A program made the position numbers and the translations under genes. The notes beneath the pieces were generated by a model. It had not been told where the DNA came from, made no database searches, and saw only the letters and a program-made list of their open reading frames with translations. A stretch of DNA of 64,000 bases, from contig PBAX01000025.1 in the NCBI GenBank assembly GCA_002716385.1, forward strand, positions 1-64,000, read 5' to 3'. Positions 55,109-64,000 of this stretch are shown here, piece by piece (the stretch's first letter is position 1; each line of letters opens with the position of its first letter). Source of the stretch: Phycisphaerae bacterium (GTDB lineage: Bacteria; Planctomycetota; Phycisphaerae; Phycisphaerales; SM1A02).

Positions 55109-56008
55109 ATGACATTGCCACCCGATCGAAGTCATGTTGCTACGGAGCAGCGACACGCATCCGAACCGATCGATCGGTTGGCCGATGATCGGCTGGTCGA
55201 TGCCCTGCTGTCGGATCAGCTTGATGCGGTGAATGCATCATGTGCTGCCAGCGAATCGATGACACGATTTGTCGATGATCTCGTACCTCGAGTCAGGAAT
55301 GGCGGGCGACTCTTCTATCTCGGTGCCGGCACGAGCGGTCGACTTGGCGTTCTGGATGCGTCCGAATGTCCCCCCACCTTCAACTCGGATCCATCGACGG
55401 TCGTCGGGCTGATTGCCGGAGGTGATGCGGCGTTGCGTCGATCGTCCGAGGCACGCGAAGATGATCCTTCCGGTGCTGATGACGAACTCGCGTCACATCA
55501 TGTCGGCCCTGCAGACACGGTCCTCGGAATAGCCGCTGGCGGAACGACACCATGGGTTCTTGGTGGAGTCGAAGAAGCCTCGCGACTTGGTGCCATGACT
55601 GGCCTGTTGACCTGTGCTCCATTACCGAGGAACGTTCGTCCGGATCACCACATTCACCTTGATACGGGGGCGGAACTGCTGACGGGATCAACTCGGCTGA
55701 AGGCCGGGACGGCCACCAAGATCGCTCTGAACGCGATCACCACGAGTCTATTCGTGCGGCTCGGCAAGGTGTACGAAGGCCTCATGGTGGACCTCAGGGC
55801 GACCAACAGCAAGCTTCATGATCGCTGCCTTCGAATACTCTGCGACCTGTGTCCCACTATTGATCGAACTTCGGCCAACGAGCTCCTGATGCGGGCCGAT
55901 GGAGAACTGAAAGTGGCGATCCTGATGGCGAGAAGCGATCTTGGCGGGGATGAATCAAGAAGATTGCTGGAGCAACATGGCGGCGATCTCAGAAACGCTC
56001 TGGGCTGA
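55109..56008 (+). CDS. murQ: N-acetylmuramic acid 6-phosphate etherase
   Basis: 299 residues, SIS-domain enzyme. It cleaves the lactyl ether of MurNAc-6-phosphate to give GlcNAc-6-phosphate and lactate in cell-wall recycling. Signature: FYLGAGTSGRLGVLDASECPPTF, LIAGGDAALRRSSE, VLGIAAGGTTPWVLGG, and GSTRLKAGTATKIALNAIT, the binding loop common to MurQ and GCKR-type proteins. Length matches the family. It suggests use of MurNAc from own or foreign peptidoglycan. No anmK or MurNAc PTS gene is adjacent. Confidence 0.94.
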   Translation: MTLPPDRSHVATEQRHASEPIDRLADDRLVDALLSDQLDAVNASCAASESMTRFVDDLVPRVRNGGRLFYLGAGTSGRLGVLDASECPPTFNSDPSTVVGLIAGGDAALRRSSEAREDDPSGADDELASHHVGPADTVLGIAAGGTTPWVLGGVEEASRLGAMTGLLTCAPLPRNVRPDHHIHLDTGAELLTGSTRLKAGTATKIALNAITTSLFVRLGKVYEGLMVDLRATNSKLHDRCLRILCDLCPTIDRTSANELLMRADGELKVAILMARSDLGGDESRRLLEQHGGDLRNALG

Positions 56009-56142
56009 TGGTGCCGTTGGACCGGCGGACTCTTCTGCGATGGATGGTTATTGATTGGAATCGATTCATTCTGGCGACAGTGCCGAACTCCGCATGGACA
56101 GCCAATCTGGCATCGGCTTGGTCCTGAATGCCAACTTGATTT

Positions 56143-57075
56143 TCAGACAATCGAATTGACATCGCCCACTCGGGCGGCGGCCTGATACTTGGCCATGCGT
56201 TCCTCGAGCCCTTCCATGGTCAGACCCTGTAGGCCTTCGAGGGCGAAGGCGCCCAGCGTGAAGCTGGCACTGACGGTCCCCCATGCCATGGCGGCCTGCA
56301 GATCGCTGAATTCCCAGCTGCCGCGTGAGGCGATGTAGCCCATGAAGCCGCCGGCGAAGGAATCTCCGCAGCCGGTCGGATCGACAACCATGGTCTCGTC
56401 GGCCGGATAGGCCGGAATCACGGCGACACCCTCGGGCGTGACCAGCACGGCGCCATGTTCGCCCTTCTTGATGATGACGACCTTCGGCCCCATCTCCATG
56501 ATGGCCTTGGCGGCGGTGAACGGATTGCGGTGTTCGGTCAGAAGCAGGGCTTCGGAGTCGTTGATGACGATTCCGTCGATCTCGCCGAGGAGACCGACCA
56601 GGTCATCCCGGGCGATGTTGATCCAGAGATCCATCGTGTCGGCGACCGTGAACTTCCGATTCGGCAGACTCTTGAGGAAGCCACGCTGGACACCGGGATG
56701 CGTATTGGCCAGGAATACGATCTCCGAGTCCTGGAAGGCATCTGGAATGGCTGGAGGTGCTTCCTCGAGGACACCAAGGTCCGTGAAGAGCGTCTCCCGG
56801 TCGTTCATGTTCTCGAGATACTTGCCGCCCCATCGGAAGGTCTTCGAGCCCGCTCGTGTCTCGAGTCCGGCCAGATCGATTCCCGGGAATGATTCGAGCA
56901 TGGAACGATGATCCGCCGGCCAGTCGTCACCGACCGCCGCCACGATTCGAGTCGAGGTGTAGCAGGAGGCAGCGGCTGCGAAGTAGGCGCACGATCCACC
57001 GAGGATGCCCTCGGCGGATCCGGTAGGCGTTTCAACGTTGTCGATACCGATGGTTCCGGTGACGATCAGTGACAT
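56143..57075 (-). CDS. PfkB/ribokinase-family carbohydrate or nucleoside kinase
   Basis: 310 residues. GGSCAYFAAAAS near the N-terminus and the second PfkB signature DPTGCGDSFAGGFMGY (residues 232-247) with catalytic Asp238 are visible; the first signature is less clear. The substrate may be a sugar or a nucleoside; relatives with IGIDNVETP starts occur as adenosine-kinase-like PfkB proteins. It converges on murQ with 134 bases between. A role in phosphorylating an amino sugar next to murQ is only a speculation. Start ATG 57075. Confidence 0.85.
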   Translation of the reverse strand: MSLIVTGTIGIDNVETPTGSAEGILGGSCAYFAAAASCYTSTRIVAAVGDDWPADHRSMLESFPGIDLAGLETRAGSKTFRWGGKYLENMNDRETLFTDLGVLEEAPPAIPDAFQDSEIVFLANTHPGVQRGFLKSLPNRKFTVADTMDLWINIARDDLVGLLGEIDGIVINDSEALLLTEHRNPFTAAKAIMEMGPKVVIIKKGEHGAVLVTPEGVAVIPAYPADETMVVDPTGCGDSFAGGFMGYIASRGSWEFSDLQAAMAWGTVSASFTLGAFALEGLQGLTMEGLEERMAKYQAAARVGDVNSIV

Positions 57076-57204
57076 GGCTGGATTCCCCGCCGATTTCGGC
57101 AGTCAAGGGTGGTCGATACGAGACTCAATCGCGCACACTGGATGATCCAGCGGCGATTCCAGTGCAGATCATACTGCTCCTGACTCGTGGATGACAGGAA
57201 CGGA

Positions 57205-59964
57205 TCAGTTCCAGTCGGCGCCCCAGCCCTCGATCGTGGACAGCAGATCATGGACGTTGATCTGGCCATCGAGATCGGTGTCGTACGCACAGGGCCACGG
57301 ACATGACTCGCCCCAGCGGTCGATGACCGCCAGCACATCCTCGATGTCTGTTCTGTGGTCTCCGGTCACATCTCCGGGTGTTCCCATGTTATAGAACAGA
57401 TTGGATGCACCAGAGACGTACTGCGTGGCGGCTGGACAGCTGCAGCTTCCAAACTTGCCGGCATAGGGATCCCAGCACGAACGTTCGCCTGTGACGGAAT
57501 CGGCGCCGTAGGCCGATGTGCTCGTGTAGAAACCGCTCATGGCGGAATGGGTCAGCAGGCAGTGATACGAGAAGTGGTTGTTGATCGCATATGGGGTCGT
57601 GGGATCAAGATGATCGCTGAGCGGCGATCCTGATGGACCGGTCGATTGCTGGAGGAGTCGATCGACTGCCGCGAATCCCCAGGCGTCTCCGATTCGAAGG
57701 GTCCCGCTGCTCAGGGTTGCCGAGGAGTCGCCACCGAAGACGTAGAGCACACGATCGGCTTGACACAACGGATCGATCAGGGCCGAAGGCCATTGATTGG
57801 GTCCGGCGGTTGTCTGGCCACTGGCGCAGGGTGTCGTGTCCGTGCCGTTCACATTGTCGCCCCAGACCCATCTGTTGCCGACGGAGTTCTTGAAGCAGAC
57901 GCCCGCGGAACCGGATCCAGCCTGGTCCGAATCCAGTGGCGTGAGCTCGAGCGTCATGACGACCTTCGGGGTGTCCGCATCTGGATTGTGCTGCCCCCAC
58001 TGATCGATGGAGTTCAGCATTCTGGCTGCGAATGGCGCCCACCCCTGCCATGGCATGTCGTAGGCGCCGTAGTAATCACCACATTGCTCCTGGCCACTGA
58101 AGCCACTCCAGTCGGGCGTGGCGTTGCCGTTCGCCGCGAATGGCGGCCATGCCGTGATCGGGTTGTAGTACAGAGGATTCCATTCGGATCCGTTGCCCGT
58201 GAAGTCGGGTGGATAGAGGATCCATCCGCCATCCGGAAGCAGGCCGGTCTCGTTGGCCTCGACCGCCGTCGGGGCGAATGTGGCCACCTTGGCGAAGTCG
58301 ATTTTCTTATCGGAGTTCTTTCCACCTGCGGGAACCCCCATGCCGGGGAGGATCTTGTGGGCATCCGGCGGTGGAAGGCTCACGATATCACCAGTGAGAT
58401 CGACTGCCGTGTTGTTCCTGAACTCGTGGTTCTTCCATGTCCCCTTGGGCTGCACCAGCCCGACGGGCACGGACTGATATGTCCCGTAGGCGATCCGATC
58501 GACGAACTGGAAGATGCAGTTGTTGATGTTGAAGTCGTCGATGGTCGGCGTATGCGCCTGGTAGGTGTGGTCTCCCGGCCCCGCCGAGGGATCGAGTCGA
58601 GCGCAGTCGCAGGTCCATGGTTCGGAATCGTATACCGGCGATTCATCCGTGCCACCAGTTCGCCGCTTGACCTGAGCGCTCCCGAAGGGCTGGTTGAACT
58701 TGCCGTAACCCTCGGCCACCCGGCTTGGATCCGATTCCCAGCTGCTGTCAGACACGGTCGTGTCGAGTATCGCGAATCTCGGAGAGCAGAATCTGTACGC
58801 CTCCTGCACCCAGACCGAGAGCGTCAGCTCGATGTCCCCTGGTTGACGCTGCGCGTTGTACGTGTCGACCTTGTGACGACACATCCTCAATGTCCGCCAG
58901 AATGCGTCGGCGACATTGGCCGGGACCATCCAGTAGCTCGGGATGTCCGCCCGGTCATTCTCCTTGTCCCACCAGGTCATGTTCTTGAGACAGAGATCGG
59001 GAATATTCTCGATTCCCGGATAGTGGGTCCCGAAGGGTGTCGTGTTGGAATTGCTCGGCGCGACATGGTTCAGCTGGAAGAGCTCGAGATCCAGATACAG
59101 ATCGAGTTTCGGTGAGCTTCCGAGGTCATGCGAAGTGTTGTTGTTGCAGTAATCGACCAACTCAAGACAGCGATCGATGAAATTCAGTGTCATATCGACG
59201 TCATCAACCGTCGATGTCGTGGCGTTCTTGGGCCAGTTGACACTCCATCTCCCTCCGCCCAGAGCCTTCTCCCCATCAGTCGTCGTGGGTTCGAGATTCG
59301 GCGCTGATGAAGTGGCGTTCATTTGAGTCAGCCCACCGAAGTACACCGTTCCGGACGTGTCGAGATGGTCAACATGCTGCTTTTCCGAAAGAAGCCTGCC
59401 GAAGCGAAGCGTTCGGAATGAACTGAACATCAACGAGACTGGCACCGCATCCGAGGATGATTCTGGTGCGATCATCTGGCTGATGAAGCCGTGGAAGGCA
59501 TTGAAGGTCATGTCCTTGGCCTGATCGACTGTTCCAAAGCACGAAGGCACCTGACCGTCGCCATCCCCGACATCGAGCTTGTCCCATGGCCTGAATTCGT
59601 TTTGCCCAGTGGGATCGAGCGATGTTGAGATGATGAACACGTTGCCGTTGTTCAGGCGTGCACCTGCGGGCATGCCGAGGGAATCCGTGGCGAGCTCCCT
59701 GAGCTGTTTGAATCCGGTGCCGTCTACATCAGCCAGAATGGTGTTGGCCGGTTTGAGATACTTCATGTTGCTGCTGGGTGGCACATCCACGATGCATGGT
59801 GGATTGGAACCATCGAACCAGTCGGTATCGGCACTCCAGACGGCCGAATCGAACCAGACGAAGGTGCCCACGCCATCCGCGGCATTGGCCGGCGACGCAT
59901 TGCTCAGAAACAGGAACGTGATGATCGCGACGAGAACACGACGAAACTGAATAGCCCAGCACAT
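57205..59964 (-). CDS. Large secreted protein with dockerin-like tail, function unknown
   Basis: 919 residues. Signal peptide ~1-28 (VLVAIITFLFLSNASPANA). The body holds many aromatic, Asp and Cys residues, and I cannot assign a catalytic domain. Segments such as LDLYLDLELFQLN and IDDFNINNCIFQFVDRIAYG and the repeated occurrence of long Asp/Asn-rich loops suggest a beta-rich glycan- or metal-associated protein. Two dockerin-type repeats close it (DVTGDHRTDIEDV and DTDLDGQINVHDL), ending in GWGADWN. ATG 59964 has GGAG 9 bases upstream. It is the largest unclassified gene in the window. Confidence 0.72.
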   Translation of the reverse strand: MCWAIQFRRVLVAIITFLFLSNASPANAADGVGTFVWFDSAVWSADTDWFDGSNPPCIVDVPPSSNMKYLKPANTILADVDGTGFKQLRELATDSLGMPAGARLNNGNVFIISTSLDPTGQNEFRPWDKLDVGDGDGQVPSCFGTVDQAKDMTFNAFHGFISQMIAPESSSDAVPVSLMFSSFRTLRFGRLLSEKQHVDHLDTSGTVYFGGLTQMNATSSAPNLEPTTTDGEKALGGGRWSVNWPKNATTSTVDDVDMTLNFIDRCLELVDYCNNNTSHDLGSSPKLDLYLDLELFQLNHVAPSNSNTTPFGTHYPGIENIPDLCLKNMTWWDKENDRADIPSYWMVPANVADAFWRTLRMCRHKVDTYNAQRQPGDIELTLSVWVQEAYRFCSPRFAILDTTVSDSSWESDPSRVAEGYGKFNQPFGSAQVKRRTGGTDESPVYDSEPWTCDCARLDPSAGPGDHTYQAHTPTIDDFNINNCIFQFVDRIAYGTYQSVPVGLVQPKGTWKNHEFRNNTAVDLTGDIVSLPPPDAHKILPGMGVPAGGKNSDKKIDFAKVATFAPTAVEANETGLLPDGGWILYPPDFTGNGSEWNPLYYNPITAWPPFAANGNATPDWSGFSGQEQCGDYYGAYDMPWQGWAPFAARMLNSIDQWGQHNPDADTPKVVMTLELTPLDSDQAGSGSAGVCFKNSVGNRWVWGDNVNGTDTTPCASGQTTAGPNQWPSALIDPLCQADRVLYVFGGDSSATLSSGTLRIGDAWGFAAVDRLLQQSTGPSGSPLSDHLDPTTPYAINNHFSYHCLLTHSAMSGFYTSTSAYGADSVTGERSCWDPYAGKFGSCSCPAATQYVSGASNLFYNMGTPGDVTGDHRTDIEDVLAVIDRWGESCPWPCAYDTDLDGQINVHDLLSTIEGWGADWN

Positions 59965-60140
59965 GATTGAATACTCCCACCCACAATGAGAAGCCCGACC
60001 ACTTCATGAGGACTTCAAATGCACGACCTCAATATGGTTGCGTGAGAGGGGCGAGTCAACAGTGTTGTTAGAAGTTGCTCCAATATCACACACAGCAAGA
60101 GCCCTGGGGCCCCTTCATGGGAAGAAGTCGCACGGCTGAG

Positions 60141-60809
60141 TCAAGAGGCGAGATCCTTCTCGATCTCCTTGAGATCCCGCTCGATCTCCTTTTCATCATG
60201 CCTGATCTCACGGAGAGTCTGTTTCCATGATCGACCTGATCCACGAACCCAGGCAGGAAGCAGCCAGACACAGAGGATGACGGGCCAAGCGAGATGCAGA
60301 ACCAGATCCGCTACATAGATGGGCGTGTGATCGCCATAGAGTGGCGAGTCGATGTTCTGATTGAAGACGGACCAGGCTTCGAAGGTCGCCCAGACAAACC
60401 AGCCGATCGACAGGATCGCCCATACGGCTGCGCCGATGATCGCCCAGGCCTGACGTGCCGCCAAGCAGACGCCTATGAACATCGCGGATCCGGAGATGCC
60501 GATCCTGATGTAGCCCATGATCTCCAGAAAACGCGGAGTCGGGAACGAGTCCATGATGTCCTTGGCGTTCTCGGCGGTTTCGACACCAGCGAGATTGAGT
60601 ATGCCAATGGAGAAAGTCTTGACCACACTGCCGACCGCAATGCCGAACCGATGGTCATGGAGATTCTGTGAGATGGCCGCGAGCTCCTCGCCGATCTCTA
60701 TGGTCGTCCATCCGTAGGTGACCCCGAAGATGCCCAGGAGAAACATGGCGTTACCCAGCACGCCGGCCCAGTATCCCGTGGGATACTTGCTTGTGACAAG
60801 TGGGCTCAT
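60141..60809 (-). CDS. Membrane protein with charged C-terminal helix, function unknown
   Basis: 222 residues, about four hydrophobic segments (near residues 15-35, 100-120, 122-142, 168-190). Between the first two is an amphipathic region, and the C-terminal ~30 residues are a charged helix (RHDEKEIERDLKEIEKDL) that could form a coiled coil. I recognise no family. Same strand as, and downstream of, another unknown membrane protein gene (141 bp apart), so a functional link is possible. Coding support is the clean membrane profile. Confidence 0.6.
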   Translation of the reverse strand: MSPLVTSKYPTGYWAGVLGNAMFLLGIFGVTYGWTTIEIGEELAAISQNLHDHRFGIAVGSVVKTFSIGILNLAGVETAENAKDIMDSFPTPRFLEIMGYIRIGISGSAMFIGVCLAARQAWAIIGAAVWAILSIGWFVWATFEAWSVFNQNIDSPLYGDHTPIYVADLVLHLAWPVILCVWLLPAWVRGSGRSWKQTLREIRHDEKEIERDLKEIEKDLAS

Positions 60810-60950
60810 GATCGATTCTCCGTGACGATTGGCATGAAGGTGGTTCTACGAGCAGGACATCACATCAGCGTTGCTGTCGCAGGTCGCAATGGTATAGACC
60901 TTGATTGGCTCAGCACAAGGAGGATTCGAGATTGCGAGGCAGTGTCCGGG

Positions 60951-61886
60951 TCAGGATGACGACAGCTGGGCAGCCTGCTCTCCGTCGTCATGCTGCAGGA
61001 AGGCATTGCCGAAGTAGATACCCCAGGGGACCCCTATCAACGACCCCGCGGCCCAGTCGATCGGAACCGGAATGAGCAGATGAGGGAACGATCTCTCCAT
61101 GTACATGGTCGCCAGTTCGCTGGATGGAATCATGAAGCTCATGGCCCATTGAGCGAGCGCGCCGGCAAGGACAGGGGCGACCATCAAGAGCAGCGGCTGC
61201 GCATGGGGCGCCAGCATCCGACCAATCATGCCCACGGCGACACAGCCGACGATCACGGAGGCGACGGCCTGACCTCGCATGGGAGACTGTGCGAACAGCC
61301 AGACGACCGGCAATACGGCCAGGCCGCTGAGCATGAAGAAGCCCGCGGATGAGCTTGTTGCCCAGTTCTCGCAGATCTTCCGCCCTTCCTTGGGCTGGAC
61401 GCATGGAAGTGGCCCGGAGATGAGATAGACACCAGTCGTCATGAGAAGCACGACCAATGTCCACAGAAGGCTCTCGATGGCCACCCATTTCATGCTTCCA
61501 CCGAAGGCCACGAACTCGACGCCCTCGAGTCTCCACGCAAGCCAGGCAAGACCGAGGCCGATGACCACCAGTCCCTTGCTGGCGGATCTGAGGAGTCTGC
61601 CAGCAGATGCCCCGATGAGGAACACCACGACCAGAGCTGCCACCATCGAGATGACGGCCGGGCCCGGATCGGTGGTCTGGAGAATGGTCGGACCGAAAGC
61701 CCCTCTGGGAGAGAGCAGCATCTGCTCGATGGAAAGAAAGGCCAGCCCTGAAAGCCCGACGGCCAGAATGAAGAGGATCCAGTCGGTGGTGGCCTGCATC
61801 ATCGAGACCTGGGTTCCGGGGATGGGAGGATCGCCCGGCATGTCCAGACTCTTTATGCGATCAAAAACACGTCGAATGGACACCAT
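60951..61886 (-). CDS. Polytopic membrane protein, function unknown
   Basis: 311 residues with about seven to eight hydrophobic segments, an N-terminal cytoplasmic stretch of ~35 residues and an acidic C-terminal tail. One loop contains PCVQPKEGRKICENWATSSSAGFF. No known family signature is visible. It diverges from hutH with about 90 bases between starts, so the two could share a control region, but nothing ties it to histidine metabolism. Confidence 0.6.
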   Translation of the reverse strand: MVSIRRVFDRIKSLDMPGDPPIPGTQVSMMQATTDWILFILAVGLSGLAFLSIEQMLLSPRGAFGPTILQTTDPGPAVISMVAALVVVFLIGASAGRLLRSASKGLVVIGLGLAWLAWRLEGVEFVAFGGSMKWVAIESLLWTLVVLLMTTGVYLISGPLPCVQPKEGRKICENWATSSSAGFFMLSGLAVLPVVWLFAQSPMRGQAVASVIVGCVAVGMIGRMLAPHAQPLLLMVAPVLAGALAQWAMSFMIPSSELATMYMERSFPHLLIPVPIDWAAGSLIGVPWGIYFGNAFLQHDDGEQAAQLSSS

Positions 61887-61978
61887 TGCCTCCAGTTACC
61901 GGTCGGGTGCTGAAAATGTTACCACCATTGGAACGCCCCGCGTGCGAGTAAGCAAGTCGCCCCTGTATCCTCTTGGAC

Positions 61979-63502
61979 GTGAACAACACCACCGACAGCT
62001 CGTTGTGCCTTGATGGCAGCCCCCTCACCATTGCCGATGTCGATGCCGTCGCCCAGTACGGCATGAAGGTTCATCTCTGTGATGAAGCGGCCGCATCGAT
62101 CGATTCGTCTCGTTCGATCATCGAGAATGTGGCGGGAGGGCCCGATCCCGTCTACGGGATCAACACCGGATTCGGATCCTTGTGCCGTCACAAGATCGAC
62201 GCGGGCGATGTCGCCGACATCCAGCTCAATCTCCTCAGATCCCATGCGGCCGGTGTCGGTGAGCCGCTTCCCAGAGAAGTCGTTCGTGGAATGCTCCTGC
62301 TGCTGGCCGCCAGCCTGACCCGCGGCCATTCAGGCGTGAGAACAATCGTGATCAAGGGCCTGATCGATCTGCTCAACGCCGACATTGTTCCGGTTGTTCC
62401 GTCGCGTGGATCCGTCGGCGCGTCGGGCGATCTCGCCCCACTGTCCCATCTCTGCCTGGTTCTGGTCGGAGAGGGATTCGCCACACAGGGCAGAGGGCAG
62501 GATGTGACATCAGGTGGCGAAGCCCTCAAGGCCGCCGGGCTTGCGCCCGTGACGCTGGCAGCCAAGGAGGGACTTGCGCTGATCAACGGAACGCACATGA
62601 TGGCTTCCTTCGCCGCCTTGACACTCAGAAGCTTCGATCGGGTACTCGATGCAGCGATGTACAGCGCCGCGATGGCGATTGACGCCTGCCTCGGTTCGGC
62701 AACACCGCTCGATGAACGGATTCATGAAGCACGCAACCAGCATGGTCAGAAACATGTGGCCAGAAGGCTTCGCGAAGCGCTTGAGGGAAGCACCATTCTT
62801 CCCAGTCATGCGGAAGACGATCCTCGAGTACAGGACCCCTATTGCCTTCGCGCCACACCCCAGGTGCTCGGCGCCGCCTTCGATGCCGTTGAATATGCCC
62901 GGGGTGTCGTCAATCAGGAACTTGGGGCGGTCACCGACAACCCGCTGGTATTCGAGGAGGGGGACATTCTCAGTGGGGCCAACTTCCACGGCATGCCACT
63001 GGCAATTGCCATGGACACGCTCTGCATCGCCTTGTGCCATGTAGCCGGCATCGCGGAGCGCCGCATCTACTGGATCCTCTCCGGGCACGATGCCGAGAAC
63101 CAGGTCCCCGTCTACATGAGTCCATCGCCGGGCCTGCATAGCGGCCTGATGATCGCCCAGTACACGGCTGCGGCCTGCTGCAATGAGATGCAGACTCTGG
63201 CCACACCGGCAAGTATCGCCAACATTCCCACGTCAGCTGGCATCGAGGACTACAACTCCATGGGTGCGACCTCCGCCCATCAGCTCGCGGCGAGTCTTCG
63301 ACTCTGCCGGGATGTCATCGCGATCGAGCTGCTGATCATGAGCGAGGGCCTCGAGCATCAAAGACCTCTGGTCAGTGGCGATCAGGTCGAGGCCATCCAC
63401 GGCCTTGTGAGATCGGCGATACCGCCTCTGACAGGAGACCGCCCCCCGGGGCCGGATATAGAGAAGCTGGCAGCCATGATCCAGCGTGGCGATCTGGGAT
63501 GA
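61979..63502 (+). CDS. hutH: Histidine ammonia-lyase
   Basis: 507 residues. Removes ammonia from histidine to give urocanate. The MIO prosthetic group forms from Ala-Ser-Gly in [15 protein letters not shown] (residues 148-150). YGINTGFG at the N-terminus, [14 protein letters not shown] [14 protein letters not shown] and VTDNPLVF are all typical. It begins at GTG 61979, or TTG 61973; there is no clear ribosome site. Followed 64 bp later by hutU, so histidine degradation starts here as an operon; hutI and hutG, if present, lie beyond the window. Confidence 0.96.
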   Translation: MNNTTDSSLCLDGSPLTIADVDAVAQYGMKVHLCDEAAASIDSSRSIIENVAGGPDPVYGINTGFGSLCRHKIDAGDVADIQLNLLRSHAAGVGEPLPREVVRGMLLLLAASLTRGHSGVRTIVIKGLIDLLNADIVPVVPSRGSVGASGDLAPLSHLCLVLVGEGFATQGRGQDVTSGGEALKAAGLAPVTLAAKEGLALINGTHMMASFAALTLRSFDRVLDAAMYSAAMAIDACLGSATPLDERIHEARNQHGQKHVARRLREALEGSTILPSHAEDDPRVQDPYCLRATPQVLGAAFDAVEYARGVVNQELGAVTDNPLVFEEGDILSGANFHGMPLAIAMDTLCIALCHVAGIAERRIYWILSGHDAENQVPVYMSPSPGLHSGLMIAQYTAAACCNEMQTLATPASIANIPTSAGIEDYNSMGATSAHQLAASLRLCRDVIAIELLIMSEGLEHQRPLVSGDQVEAIHGLVRSAIPPLTGDRPPGPDIEKLAAMIQRGDLG

Positions 63503-63566
63503 TCACCCACCTTTCCCCGCTCGACCTGACTACGATGGTGAAACAGTCTTTTTCGAGGATTTCCTG

Positions 63567-64000
63567 ATGGCAACCAGTAGTCCAGCACGAACCATAAAAG
63601 CACCTCGCGGCAGCACGCTCTCCTGCAAGACCTGGCAGGCCGAAGCCGCGATGCGCATGCTCATGAACAATCTCGATCCGGAAGTCGCCGAGGTTCCCGA
63701 GAACCTCATCGTCTACGGGGGAAGAGGACAGGCTGCACGTTCCTGGGAGGCCTTCGATGCCATCATCAAGTCGCTCCAGGAACTCGAGGCCGATCAGACG
63801 CTTCTGGTCCAATCCGGAAAACCGGTCGGCATCGTCCAGACGCATCCCGATGCCCCTCGTGTGATGATCGCGAACTCGAATCTCGTACCGCACTGGGCAA
63901 CCCAGGAGCATTTCGACGATCTGGCCGCCAAGGGACTGATCATGTACGGGCAGATGACCGCCGGGTCCTGGATCTACATCGGCACGCAGGGGATTCTCCA
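63567..64000 (+). CDS. hutU: Urocanate hydratase, N-terminal part cut by window end
   Basis: The first 144 residues are present. They carry the urocanase start ([25 protein letters not shown]), [28 protein letters not shown] and [10 protein letters not shown], followed by the [16 protein letters not shown] cofactor region; all are typical of urocanases. The enzyme uses NAD+ to convert urocanate to imidazolone propionate. ATG 63567 has GAGGA upstream. Second gene of the hut operon. Confidence 0.95.
   Translation, partial: MATSSPARTIKAPRGSTLSCKTWQAEAAMRMLMNNLDPEVAEVPENLIVYGGRGQAARSWEAFDAIIKSLQELEADQTLLVQSGKPVGIVQTHPDAPRVMIANSNLVPHWATQEHFDDLAAKGLIMYGQMTAGSWIYIGTQGIL

Noticed and set aside
57646..59115. 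A 489-codon open frame on the plus strand, opposite the 919-residue exoprotein gene
   Set aside because: Arg/Val/Gly-rich with no signal or motif. The minus frame has a signal peptide, ribosome site and dockerin repeats.

Overview
The window looks like chromosomal DNA from a Planctomycetota bacterium, most likely of the class Phycisphaerae. This is inferred from gene content, not from a marker gene. The clues are secreted proteins ending in dockerin-like calcium-binding repeats, a pseudopilin of the kind abundant in planctomycetes, Cys-rich GACC-type repeats, a Fur-like regulator with degenerate metal sites, and a moderately GC-rich genome with many non-ATG starts. Genes for lipid A (waaA) and for outer-membrane-style lipoproteins and exoproteins indicate a diderm cell.

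Layout. 0-10 kb: two pseudopilins (one cut by the window edge) sharing a nucleotide-identical 5' end, an M3 metallopeptidase, a dockerin-type exoprotein, a MATE/ANK-like membrane protein and a giant Lys-C-like secreted protease. 10-23.4 kb: TVP38-type membrane protein, tRNA-Gly(TCC), GNAT, a lipoprotein metalloprotease candidate, valS, a TPR lipoprotein, an S41 protease, trpB, an alpha/beta hydrolase, rsmD and a CCA-adding-type enzyme. 23.5-31.3 kb: two tandem secreted ClpP/NfeD-fold proteins, FHA protein, waaA, a structured intergenic RNA candidate, thiL-tsaE, a Fur-like regulator and a homologue of tRNA-queuosine mannosyltransferase. 31.4-41.6 kb: a secreted metallopeptidase candidate, three adjacent dockerin-type exoproteins (beta-helix, C39-like/propeller, esterase), a UbiE/MenG methyltransferase, a lipoprotein, rplU, a sodium:solute symporter and an imine-reductase-like enzyme.

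41.6-54.1 kb is the most coherent block: a kynurenine pathway cluster. A tight minus-strand operon (ACMSD, kynureninase, kynurenine 3-monooxygenase, tryptophan 2,3-dioxygenase, two MFS carriers, kynurenine formamidase) converges on a plus-strand operon (degenerate SDR, 2-aminomuconate semialdehyde dehydrogenase, RidA-type deaminase, beta-hydroxyacid dehydrogenase). A kynurenine-aminotransferase-like gene diverges from the SDR. Every step from tryptophan to 2-aminomuconate and its deamination has a candidate except 3-hydroxyanthranilate 3,4-dioxygenase, which I do not find in the window.

54.3-64 kb: tRNA-Ser(GCT), an HU-type protein with a Lys-rich tail, murQ, a PfkB kinase, a 919-residue orphan dockerin protein, two unknown membrane proteins, and hutH-hutU (histidine degradation; hutU cut by the window end). 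The tryptophan and histidine degradation genes suggest a heterotroph using amino acids and polymers. I saw no CRISPR array, insertion sequence, prophage or rRNA gene. Seven strong hairpin terminators were read directly from the sequence, one of them in the structured RNA region.
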